From: Galeruca laticollis
Lineage: Eukaryota > Arthropoda > Insecta > Coleoptera > Chrysomelidae
Reading direction: 5' to 3'
DNA: 64,000 nt
Assembly (NCBI GenBank): GCA_963921935.1
Contig: OY998175.1
Coordinates: 289,486,246-289,550,245 of the forward strand
The position numbers and the translations under genes are program-made. Each line of letters opens with the position of its first letter. Position 1 is the stretch's first letter. This document shows positions 36,141 to 46,077 of the stretch, piece after piece. Below the pieces are notes generated by a model. That model saw only the letters and a program-made list of their open reading frames with translations, made no database searches and was not told the origin of the DNA.

Positions 36141-36921
36141 TGTGAAGTGTCAACGTCAACCTAATCAAAAGTAGTACCTACTATGACTGTCATTGTAAAT
36201 AACATTAAAAAAAATTCAATAAGGCGTTCGGAATAAAGGTATTAACAAACAAACTAAAATCAACGATAAAGTTTATTTATTTTATGTCTCAAGCCATTCT
36301 ACAACTTTATATACTCGTTGTATGAACTGTTTACGAAAAGTAATCTCATACAAATATGAACATTGTATTGAAAGGAACACCTTAATGGGTTTTATCACTA
36401 TCCAATACTGGTAAGTAAACAATACATTAATTTTTAATTATATATTTAATCAAAGTTTTATTTTTTTAGGAACTTGTGTAGCTGTTAACTAAACTACTGT
36501 TCAAGATGCAATCACCTGTGGTAATTAATAACAATACTTTCTGTACATAATTTAGTGATTGTCTAAGCTGATTATTGATTTAAAATAAAATATATTTGAA
36601 AGTAGACACACATTCATTTCTCAATGCTTCAGGTAGGTCTGAATGTTACAATGAGATTAGTATTTTAAATGCCGAATGATCCTGACATTTCATTAGAAAG
36701 TGTGGTGAAAAAGGAAAAGGTTAGGTTCACACCTTCTATAATCTCAATTGTCAACACTAGATGGAAAAGAGCATAATGTGACACTATTAGTGTGAACTGG
36801 TATTATTTGAAAAGTTGAAACAATTCCAGCTGTCTCAAAGACGAGATATCTATGCAAGTAGAACTTCTTCCTTAACACTTTTATGGTGTAGTTATCACAA
36901 TCATAAAACCAGATAAATCCC
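36141..36921. other. noncoding, nothing recognised
   Basis: AT-rich sequence without coding signal or recognised repeat before the PLE1 fragment starts. Confidence 0.5.
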
Positions 36922-37510
36922 ATTACGCAAACCATCTACTTGACACCAACCATTCATTGACACCTAACACAGAACTAGAAGTACTACATATTTGTGGTAA
37001 GAAACAAGAACCAGATTTCCTTGAAGAGTTGGTCAATGAACAGATAAATCTAGGGAATTCTCCACTATTAAACTGTCTTAAGTGATAATTGTAAAGATCA
37101 GCAGATATAGTTTTCCTGGTTTCCTATATCATTGCACAGTTATTCTGATCTTAATTGGAAACATGATATATCTACAGGATATCACCATAGGGCTAATAAT
37201 ATCTAAGCTACAATATTTGTAATATCACATCTTCTTCTTTTTTCTATTAACATGTATTAAGTCAATCACGTTAGGTCACTCCTTGGTCTAGCGAAAAATA
37301 ACTACTTAACATCAGGTAGTCATCAAATGAAATGTAACTTCCGTCATTCCGATGATGATATTCAGTTATCGAAGCAATTGTCAATTTTTTAGAATTTTTA
37401 ACATTTTTCATTATATTGTGGAATTAGCTAGAAACGTTGAGTTTCATTTAAAACACTAATATGGGTAGATTCCACGAAGTAAGGTTCGAGACAGTTAATC
37501 TTTCACAATC
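36922..37510 (+). mobile_element. PLE1 3' fragment
   Basis: The last codons of the PLE1 endonuclease ORF, with an internal deletion (HSLTPNTELEVLHIC, then LVNEQINLGNSPLLNCLK), followed by the complete 3' UTR through TTTCATTTAAAACACTAATA and about 50 bp of the terminal block GATTCCACGAAGTAAGG. It includes a degraded hammerhead-like core (CCGATGA at 37349-37355, GAAG instead of GAAA). The 5' part is missing. Confidence 0.8.
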
Positions 37511-37583
37511 ATTTTAATTTTTATAAAATTTTGTTGAAATGCGGCAAATAAACGACAACTACTATCACTGTTATGAAAATCTT

Positions 37584-37680
37584 AGCGGTCTTTAACAAAC
37601 CTAGCTGTCTGGCCAATATATTCACGGTCACAGTTGACACATGGAAACCAGTAGATTATTTTTGATTCACGAAGTTGTGG
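37584..37680 (-). pseudogene. third Penelope-like endonuclease fragment (PLE3)
   Basis: On the minus strand IIYWFPCVNCDREYIGQT and then ARFVKDR match the core of a GIY-YIG endonuclease with the Cys pair (CVNC) and Tyr-Ile-Gly-Gln. It differs clearly from PLE1 (CPECNAVYLGQ) and PLE2 (CSDCTASYIGR), so it comes from a third family. Only about 32 residues survive. Confidence 0.65.
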
Positions 37681-37719
37681 GGTTTTGTCTTTGGCGACAG
37701 TGAATTTATGGTCAACACA

Positions 37720-39130
37720 AATTTTTGATCATTTTTTAATTTTTTTAATGTCTTGAAACGTCTTAAACGTTTTCCGAAGAAAAAACTGCTTTTTTCGTTT
37801 CCCTTGGTAATTTTTTAATTCTTGATACTGCCTTTTGAGTTGAAATAGCATATTAGGGAAAAAGAGATGCAGAGGAAGACCAATAACGCAAATAATGGAG
37901 GATAGAGTATAATGTGCTGAAATAGTAGACATCTCCAAGTACCACATAGACTGCTTGAACTACAGGGTTCTGCATTTCCTATTGTAAATATATGTCAATT
38001 TAACGAATAAATTTTTACAAATTTACAGCGCGTTATTATCGTTTTCCTATACTGACATAGATAAAAAATGTGACAAATATTATTACTCATAGTGCAATTA
38101 TGGGTCCCTTTCAACAAAAATTTATTTTTTTAATCAATGACGTATCGTCTAGACAATCTGTTATTAAAAACATTCAATCTCGACAGCATAAATCAGCAAC
38201 TTGACTAGAATATCAAGTAAAATATTGTGGAAAAATAGATATCGTGGTATGGAAAATGATGTATTTTTGAGAAACTTTTAATCAGAAACTTTTATAGTAA
38301 CAAATACAAAAGTGAAAGGTGAAGGTTAAAGAAGTTGACGAAGTAAATACAAGAGAGCGTTTTGTAGTGTGAAATAGACAACAATCGATTATTGGTCCCA
38401 TATATCTAAGAATCTAAGTTGACTCGAGATTAAGAGAAAATAGTGTAGCTATAAGAATTTACAAAAGTGTCAAATGAAAGCAAAACATATCTTACTGTTT
38501 TATGAGGAAATGAGAAAGTTTCCAATTTGAAACAGATCGGCAGCTATACTATCTCCTCCCTACCACTCTCCCATTATCTAGACCCTTACTCAAGTAGCTT
38601 GAAGCCGAGCATAAGAGAAAAATCTATGAGTGGTGCCATCTAGTAGAAATTGTCTGAACGAATAATTTTTTTCAGTAAAAAGAAGAAATATCTTAACAGT
38701 TTTGTGAGAAAATGAGGAAATATGCAATTTGAAGCAGAGCGTCAGCTATGTTATTATTTTTCAAATGCTGTTTAATGAGGTATGAGATAATATCGAATGC
38801 ATATTTGAAATGAAGTTAACAAGATATTCGGTCTCTTGGTATATTGTAATATTAAATGAGAATTGGTAGGCTAAAAGAATCAAAGATACTTCATTTACAC
38901 TATTGTCTGTTGAGACAAACTATTTTAATAAACAAAAAATCCGATATTAGTCTATGACTGTATTGGGGGGTACACATTTTCATGGATAATTTTGAATATT
39001 GGCATAATTTCTCCATTTATCCCACTAATTCCATCAGTATATATAATAAATAACCGAAAGCTTATAAATAAGTATACAGAGTTTTCTTTCTCACATTGCC
39101 GCATTCCCCATAAGAAAAAGTCACCCTATA
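37720..39130. other. noncoding with a 75-bp direct duplication
   Basis: No gene. About 75 bp at 38476-38552 recur in the same orientation at 38682-38757, sharing 'ATATCTTAxxGTTTTxTGAGxAAATGA' and 'GCAGCTATxxTAT'-like phrases. The segment 37860-37900 reads KRRCRGRPITQIMEDRV, which resembles the tail of a LINE polymerase but is too short to call. Confidence 0.45.
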
Positions 39131-39134
39131 TCCC

Positions 39135-41210
39135 ATATACAGCGTTAGAAAAATTCTGTGGGCACATATGTTTTATCGTCAATGTGTTAGAAAGAGACAA
39201 AATACATATAAATTCAGTGTATCATTATTTTTCGGTAACAGGATATCATAAAGTGGAAAACGTGCAATAACTATATGTGTTAGGTACCTATGTCTGGTAG
39301 GCACCGCCTTCGAGAAGCGTACAAATACAGATGTGTTATTTGCATACAAATTTGTAAAATTTGTTGACACATAATTGTATAATGGCAGAAGTATTTTGAT
39401 TTTCCAGCATGTCCAAATATTTTTGTCCGGTTAAATTGCCGTCGATAAAAAATGGTCCAATTAAATGTTCACCCAATATTCCAGCCCAAACATTAAACTT
39501 TTGGGGATATTGAGTTCTACTATTGTCATGTTTGTGTAGATTTGTTCTTGACCAATATCGAATAACGGATGAATTATGTGCACCGTGTATGGGAAAAGTC
39601 GATTCATCTGTGAACAAAATATTTTTCAAGTTTGCGTCCAATTGTATTCTTTCCATAACTATTTCACAAAATTCCATTCTACAAAATTGATCGTCTAGAA
39701 AAATTTCATGGCTCTTTTTCAGTTTGAAACTACGATTACAATTTTTTTTAATATAGCCCGAATCGTTTTCGGATCAACATCAAAATCCTTTGCTAAATGA
39801 GTGGACGATTGTAGGCGATTACTTTCCACACTGGCACAAATTAAAATACCTCTTTCTTCTTTTTCGGGTTGTGTTTGACGATTTTGTGTACGCGGTTCAT
39901 GTTTAGTAGGATTGACACATCCATGCTCTTCAAAATTTTATAGCCGTTCTCACTTGTTTTTTGCTAATTGGTTGGGCATTTTCGAATGCCACAATAATCA
40001 AATATTCTGCTATTTCTCGATATGAATCACCCTGGTAGTACCATTTTACAATTTGCACTTTATGGTGTACTTGCATACTCATTTTAATAAGATTTGCAGA
40101 AGATCGTGACTCATTTGCAAACAAACGTTTAGTGAAGTACCCAGATTGTACAGTTAAACATCTTTAAGAGGCGCACACACGATTCGTATTCGTCTGGTAT
40201 AATAATCTATGCTGGTTTTTAATTATCTGTCTCATTATTGTCCTGCTCTAACACACTGGTAACGCCATGTGACCGTTATAATTTCCCGTTGGCCGTGAGA
40301 GGTTATCGTTTTACGGTGGAATTAAATTTGACTGACTTCTCTCACAAATGAAAAGGAAAATTTTAAGGACATTTACAATCTAACGCGTGGATTGAAAATG
40401 ACGAGAGGCGACAGATAAAAATAGAATAGTTAGAGATGCAAACGAAATCGTTTTATCAGGAGCCTAGGAAACAGGCGGTTTACATTGAGATATTTTTGAA
40501 ACTAGAAGACAGTTAAAGATGTGATACACTGAATACACTTGATTTATTACAACATATTGTCGCTTTTGGACTCTGTATTGTTGCCATATATTATTCCTTA
40601 TGATGTTAATGAAAATTATTATTCTTATATTCATTAATTGTACCCTCAATATCGACGAATGTAATTTTTTAGCTAATAACTAATTTCAAATACCTACTAG
40701 GTAGGTTATAATTTATTGTTCAAATCATATTAGCGTGTACTACCCGAACTGATATAGTGGATTAGTTTATTACTACTGAATTATTCATTTGTAAATTAAT
40801 CATGAAGGGATAAACGAAAGTAATGTTGATTTTTTTCATTGTTCATTCCATTAAGCTATCAGTATAGTACAATCTTATTATTTCTCAATTAATAAACTAA
40901 ACCGTTCACATTACACATCAGTATTTCTAACCTTAACTTCTTTCATTGAGATCCTTAACATAATGAGTTGTTTATACAACATTTTTCTGTGCATTTCTAA
41001 TTTGTTTATTTAAAACTGAAGGTAATATCCAGACATCCCATTACACATACAGTTATTTCGTTTCTCACTTTATGATACCCTGTTAGCGAAGAAGTGTAAT
41101 ACACTGAATTTATATGTGTTTTGTCTCTTTCTAACACATTGACGGTAAAACGTATGTTCCCTCGTAATGTTCCCAACACTGTATACCCTGTATCAGTAAT
41201 GAGTTGGTTT
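39135..41210 (-). mobile_element. second mariner-type element with long inverted repeats
   Basis: Inverted repeats of about 150-190 bp (39135-39290 and 41025-41210) share TCAATGTGTTAGAAAGAGAC, ATATAAATTCAGTGTAT and TATCATAAAGTG. The right end reads ...TATACCCTG followed by TA, fitting a TA-target element. A minus-strand transposase lies at 40124-39391, truncated at its C-terminus. About 900 bp between the gene and the right repeat have no coding content, which is unusually long for a mariner and may be a later insertion. Confidence 0.8.
39391..40124 (-). pseudogene. mariner-family transposase, C-terminus deleted
   Basis: N-terminal helix-turn-helix: MSMQVHHKVQIVKWYYQGDS then YREIAEYL, and KKQVRTAIKF. 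Central part: MERIQLDANLKNILFTDEST with the first catalytic Asp of FTDES, followed by RTQYPQKFNVWAGILGEHLI and GPFFIDGNLTGQKYLDMLE. The frame then ends in unrelated residues at 39400, so the second and third catalytic Asp are lost. One or more frameshifts lie between 39680 and 39930. It is related to, but distinct from, the copy at 1.5-2.5 kb. Confidence 0.8.
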
Positions 41211-41414
41211 GGATATTTTTATTTGCAGCTTCTATCCCGTCTATGTAAATTATCATTATTTGTTCATTTTAATATACTGTGAGTAAAAAATTCCCTACAG
41301 TTAATTAGTATCTTACAGTTTCACAAGCCAAATCTGGAGGAATTTCGAAAGAATTAGTAATCTATGAACGTTTTTGTTGCCACACTCATAATAAGTATAT
41401 AGAAGTTTTTTTTT

Positions 41415-42090
41415 CTGAATAAAACTCAAAGTCAATGTCACATCATTTTTAATAATTGACAATAGTGCAGCTACTAGTTTCGGCCTACATACGGGCTATT
41501 ATCAGCACACTTCTTTATGTAGGAAACTCTTTCCTGCATAAAGAAGTATTTTCGTTCTAGAGGTTATCACCTTTAATTTATTTCCTCCAACTATATGGCC
41601 ACTATGGACTCTTTTCTAAGGGAATTGAGGTGGACTTGCCCAGACTCTTCCTTCTAGTAATCGATCCTGAACTTGTTGCACTGATCTCTCTGAGAATTGA
41701 GGATATTAACGGTCCTATAGACAAGATTCCTCATACACACAAATTTAAGCAGTTTGACTCTTACCCCCCATAAGATATTTTTTCATGGTTGATTGCTCCC
41801 TTTGAGCTCAACTCTATCACTCCATTCCAATTTCAACTAATAATCAATTTTTTATGAGATATTACAACCATTAAGTGGTTTACACTTCAATTTATGACGA
41901 GAGAAAAATTTTTTCAAGTTTTTCAAATTTTAAAAATTTTAATCTTCCAATTTCACACCTTTTTTCTCTGAAATTTATGATGATCGACGTGTGTTATCCA
42001 CGGAAGTGATTTGTATATAGGCTGAAACTAGTAGCTGCACTGTTGTCAATTATTAAAAATACTGTGACATTGACTTTGATTTTTATTCAG
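41415..42090. repeat. inverted-repeat relic with hammerhead-like end (family 3)
   Basis: The left arm 41415-41490 and right arm 42013-42090 are inverse copies sharing GAATAAAA, AAAGTCAATGTCAC, TTAATAATTGACAA and GCAGCTACTAGTTTC. The 520-bp interior has no recognised gene. The layout (outer hammerhead-like motif within inverted arms) copies that of the two Penelope-like families nearby, so I suspect a PLE relic, unproven. Confidence 0.65.
41458..41512 (-). ncRNA. hammerhead-like motif (family 3)
   Basis: Minus strand: CTGATAA (41505-41499; canonical would be CTGANGA, so G8 is A), then hairpin GCC...GGC, CGAAA, palindrome ACTAGT and cleavage triplet GTA. An outer helix AGTG/CACT closes stem I. 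The other arm keeps only GAAACTAGTAGCTGC (42025 region). Confidence 0.5.
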
Positions 42091-42104
42091 AAAAATTGCT
42101 GTCA

Positions 42105-42645
42105 GTCACATTTGAGCCATGCATGATATTTTCCTTTTAAGAATATAGAATAGTTAACAAAAAAGAGGTTCGTTAATTTCAACTTCTAAATATTATCGTT
42201 AGTAAAAGACCCGCATCGTGCTAATCTAATTCTCGGAAATTTTTATTTCGCTCACATTCTTAAGCTACGCTCGTTAATTTCGTCCTTCTAATGGAAGGTG
42301 GCTTTATTTGAGGTTATTAAATTAACATCATCAAGTCGTAAGGCTTTGTCGCGAACTACAGTTCTCAATATATTTAATATACAACCCGTCAGTGATACAA
42401 GAAGGGCAGCAAAAATTTGCGGATGTATCCTGAAGATTAATGAAGTTTGAATACAATAAACAGTATGTCTCAGAATAAGTTTTATGCATAAATAATTACT
42501 CACACGATAATATTGGATGTTTGAGGGGCACGATTATATAAAGGGTGGCCCTTTCAAAACTTGAATGAAGGACATCAAATGATGCTGGCGGCTGTGTACA
42601 CGTATAGGGTAACAAAGAAAATATATTTGTATCACGTGTAAAATT
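42105..42645. other. noncoding, nothing recognised
   Basis: No gene. CTTTCAAAACTTGA at 42552-42565 recurs at 44971-44984, just outside the far arm of PLE2. Confidence 0.5.
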
Positions 42646-43272
42646 TAATTTACTTTTGCATAGCGCGCTTTCAGCTCTCTAGACATAGAGCCATCATCAG
42701 TGCTTAATCTAAAAATACATATTCAAATCACAACCAATAGTGTCTAGTTAAGTGAAAGTTTGAATGAGTTTTTTTATGAAAAGATAAAAAGGTTGATAAA
42801 AAATACGTAGTGTCAGATTCCATCTAACAAAATTTCCTGGCTTCATCGCCTCCATTAATAATTAAACAGGTTAACAAACCTTTAACATTATACAAACTTG
42901 GACATCACATTTAAAATTTTTAAAATCGAATTTTACTTCCAAAAAATACTTTCTTAAATACCTCCCATGTTAGAACCTCTACAGGTGGTTGTGTCGGTTT
43001 GACTGACAAATATGAGAACTGTCAATTGGGTTTGTTCGATTGTTTGTGAATACTCTGTTCGATTTGAGAGATCCGATGCAAAAATAATTATTTATTTAAA
43101 TTCAGAAAAGTAATTTTGAACAACAATGAAATCAATTATGTGTAATATTCTATTTAATTTAGTAATTGTAATGAATGATTAGCAATTTGATTAGGTTAGT
43201 AATTGTAGTGAATTATTAACAATTTAATTAAGATATTTAAAATTATTTAGAAGGTTAAATTGAGAAAACACA
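42646..43272 (-). repeat. PLE2 left inverted arm (3' UTR)
   Basis: Directly follows the ORF 3' side (after about 350 bp of further UTR at 43273-43625) and matches 44333-44967 in inverse orientation. Confidence 0.9.
42650..42706 (-). ncRNA. hammerhead-like ribozyme, PLE2 left arm
   Basis: Minus strand: CTGATGA (42700-42694), hairpin GCTCT/AGAGC, GAAA (42672-42669), palindrome AGCGCGCT, then A, giving triplet CTA. Stem I is GCA/TGC followed by TTA/TAA across an internal loop. Identical to the plus-strand motif in the right arm. Confidence 0.65.
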
Positions 43273-43625
43273 CAAAAATAAATTCTAATGTGAAAACATC
43301 AGCAACTGCACTTACCTCACATTTTCGAGATGTCATTCTGGGCCTTAACTTATAGAAAAGACACAGGATGGAATTCCGAATGCCTCTATAGAGGTGTGAA
43401 GATAGTTTCTAACCAGCCATAGAAGTACTCTAATTTTCTTCATGTTGGAAGGGTGGGATCTAATGATGTATTTACATTATATTCTAAGGCAACACAAAAA
43501 ACATGCTCATGGTTTAATATCATGGTCCTGAAGCAGGTTCTAATGTATTGTCTCGAAACTAACTTATTTCAGCAAGCGGTATTGATCTGGAGACAAGCAG
43601 GTTAGGACATTATCATCATTGAGGG

Positions 43626-44332
43626 TTACATAAGTTGACGATGTAGGGGTATATAGTTCCTATTTAAGCTCTCTTGTTTGTTTAGACATTTATCATTAAT
43701 TTTAAGCTCGTTACTGATTTCAAGGTCTTCATAAAAATCTAGTAAAGTAAAGTTTTTAGAGTGGATGTTAACTAAAATCTTTGAATTTTCTGTGGGGCTA
43801 AAATTATGATTATTATATTTTAAGTGATGACCGAATGATGACTTGTTGGGTTTACTGATATGCTCATTTATACGGACTCCCAAAGGCCTGCATGTCCTTC
43901 CAATGTAGCTTGCTGTACAATCTGAGCATTGTAACCTGTATACTCCACTTCTTTGTAAATGGTTAATTTTATCTTTAGAATTGACCAAAAAGGAACTTAA
44001 GTTATTGGAAGATACTTTAAATGATTTATTAATTTCTAGAAAACTTTGTGAAAATATTTTTGTGATATCTGAGTTAATGAAAGGTAATGAAATATGAATT
44101 TGTTCAGGGATATTTATTTCGGGGTAAGCTAATTTATGTAATTTCTTAGAATTTACTTTTTGAACAAGGGTGTCGACTATTGTGGGGTCGTAACCATTAT
44201 TGTGGGCTATTTGTCTAATAATATTAAGTTCCTTTTTGTATTCGACTTTTTCCAATGGTATGTTGAGGAGTCTATGAATATAACAATAAAACGAGGCAAT
44301 TTTGTGTTGGTTGGGGTGATTGGAAGAACTTC
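43626..44332 (-). pseudogene. PLE2 reverse transcriptase end plus GIY-YIG endonuclease
   Basis: From the truncation at 44332 the frame reads SSNHPNQHKIASFYCYIHRL then LNIPLEKVEYKKELNIIRQI, the conserved end of Penelope reverse transcriptases. A linker follows, then the endonuclease: GVYRLQCSDCTASYIGRTCR with the GIY-YIG core and Cys pair, LGVRINEHIS with the catalytic Arg, and FGHHLKYNNHNF. The stop is at 43626. The C-terminal 236 codons show no internal stop. The catalytic half of the reverse transcriptase is missing, so this copy is dead unless helped. Confidence 0.85.
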
Positions 44333-44967
44333 TGTGTGTTTTCTCAATTTAACCTTCTAAATAATTTTAAATATCCTAATTAAATTGTTAATTATTCACT
44401 ACAATTACTAACCTAATCAAATTGCTAATCATTTATTACAATTACTAAATTAAATAGAATATTACACATAATTGATTTCATTGTTGTTTAAAATTACTTT
44501 TCTGAATTTAAATAAATAATCATTTTTGCATCCGATCTCTCAAATCGAACAGAGTATTCACATACAATCGAACAAACCCAATTGACAGTTGAAGTTCTCA
44601 TATTTGTCAGTCAAACCGACACAACCACCTGTAGAGGTTCTAACATGGAAGGTATTTAAGAAAGTATTTTTTGGAAGTAAAATTCGATTTTAAAAATTTT
44701 AAATGTGTTGTTCAAGTTTGTATAATGTTAAAGGTTTGTTAACCTGTTTAATTATTAATGGAGGCGATGAAGCCAGGAAATTTTGTTATATGGAATCTGA
44801 CAGTACGTATTTTTTATCTACCTTTTTATCTTTTCATAAAAAAACTCATTCAAACTTTCACTTAACTAGACACTATTGGTTGTGATTTGAATATGTATTT
44901 TTAGATTAAGCACTGATGATGGCTCTATGTCTAGAGAGCTGAAAGCGCGCTATGCAAAAGTAAATTA
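44333..44967 (+). repeat. PLE2 right inverted arm
   Basis: Inverse of 42646-43272. It begins GTGTGTTTTCTCAATTTAAC at the truncation point of the ORF and ends TGCAAAAGTAAATTA. Confidence 0.9.
44907..44965 (+). ncRNA. hammerhead-like ribozyme, PLE2 right arm
   Basis: Core CTGATGA at 44913-44919; stem II GCTCT (44922-44926) with AGAGC (44935-44939), loop of 8; GAAA at 44941-44944. The last A plus GCGCGC plus T (44944-44951) is a perfect palindrome serving as stem III; H17 is A44952. Stem I pairs GCA (44910-44912) with TGC (44953-44955), then TTA/TAA beyond an internal loop. Deviations from the textbook hammerhead: unpaired T-G between the core and stem II, one T before GAAA, and triplet CTA instead of GTC. 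All three strands and junction nucleotides are otherwise in place. Confidence 0.65.
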
Positions 44968-44969
44968 GC

Positions 44970-46069
44970 TTTCAAAACTTGACATAAGGGTTTCTTGTAA
45001 TAATATCGTAAAGGTAGAAAAATGCTAGGAGAGGTAGATTTAAGTTCCGAGAGGGACTTTTTATAGTCATACCTACTGCACTGTCGCTTCAATTCTTAAG
45101 CAGCGGAATGAGAAACCCCTAAAATTGGAATAGACAATAGGGTCGAGTAGCACATCGTTTGATAGCCCGTTAAATTCTATAAATTATGTTGTACAGATTC
45201 TTCAATTGGGATGAATCATATTGAGTATTAAGCTAAATTTACTCACGTTTGTCTCGTCTCCATTCAATTTTTGCGTTAATTCAATTTTGTAAGGATGAAA
45301 CTTGTAGAGTTTCAAAATACGCTCAGTGGTTTTTCGTAAGACAACGGAAACAATTGATAACTGTCTTATACTGATCATGTTTGAGAAATATTGTTTAATA
45401 ATATAATATAATGTTTATTCACGAAAGAAGTAGTAAATACAATACATATTTTAACAAATGCAAATAAACATGGTAACTACACAGAAGCTGTCGTAAACAG
45501 CTTGTACGTGGTAGATATCGAAAATTAACAATCCAATATAAGACATGAATACAAAAATATGAAATACAATGTATAAAATATAAGACATAAAATATGAAAT
45601 GTGAAATATAAAACCCAAAATATGAAACACAAAATAAAAAATATAACAATAAAAAAAGATAAAAGTACAGAATGCATTCAATATAATCAACATAAAGCAC
45701 AATTAATAAATGAGAGTGATGGATCTGTTTCTTTCTAAACTTTGCGTTAATTAAAACTGTTAGGATATTGAGTCGTCAAACATACTTAAATCGAGAAAGA
45801 ATGATATTACATAATCAATTTAATGTTTATAATAAATAAATAGGTAACAATATAAATAAAGAACAAAACGTCTATATACTCTATTCTTCCAATAATGAAT
45901 AAACACCCACTAAGGCATTGCCTGGGCGTGGGTGTTCATTCATCGTGTATGTTTATTGAATAAATAATGGGGTTAAAGGAACATAAAAGCAATATAAGGG
46001 ATATGAACATGAACTCGCTTTCTCTATGTCAGTACAGTGAACAACTGAATAATGTTATCTCAATTACAT
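44970..46069. other. noncoding; low-complexity block 45530-45665
   Basis: No gene before the LINE. The segment 45530-45665 is a degenerate short-period array (units like AAAATATGAAA, about 10-11 bp). Open frames across it are compositional artefacts. Confidence 0.5.
45897..45941. other. strong stem-loop near the LINE 3' end
   Basis: GAATAAACACCCAC (45897-45910) and GTGGGTGTTCATTC (45928-45941) pair over 14 bases with one wobble, leaving a 17-base loop. It lies about 140-180 bp past the last LINE codons, where LINE 3' ends often carry a hairpin used by their own reverse transcriptase; that role is inferred. Confidence 0.5.
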
Positions 46070-46077
46070 AGTATGTT

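Larger units (their letters stand above)
42646..44967 (-). mobile_element. Penelope-like element PLE2 with 630-bp inverted arms
   Basis: Arms 42646-43272 and 44333-44967 are near-perfect inverse copies, from TAATTTACTTTTGCATAGCG to AAATTGAGAAAACACAC. The space between holds a minus-strand ORF for the end of a Penelope-type reverse transcriptase plus GIY-YIG endonuclease. The ORF is cut abruptly at the inner edge of the right arm. Each arm carries a hammerhead-like motif about 10 bp from its outer end, on the strand that reads inward-to-outward with the 3' UTR. The high identity of the arms argues for recent insertion or gene conversion. Confidence 0.88.

Noticed and set aside
45419..45702. 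aromatic-rich open frames resembling membrane segments
   Set aside because: They come from a degenerate short-period AT repeat, not a gene.
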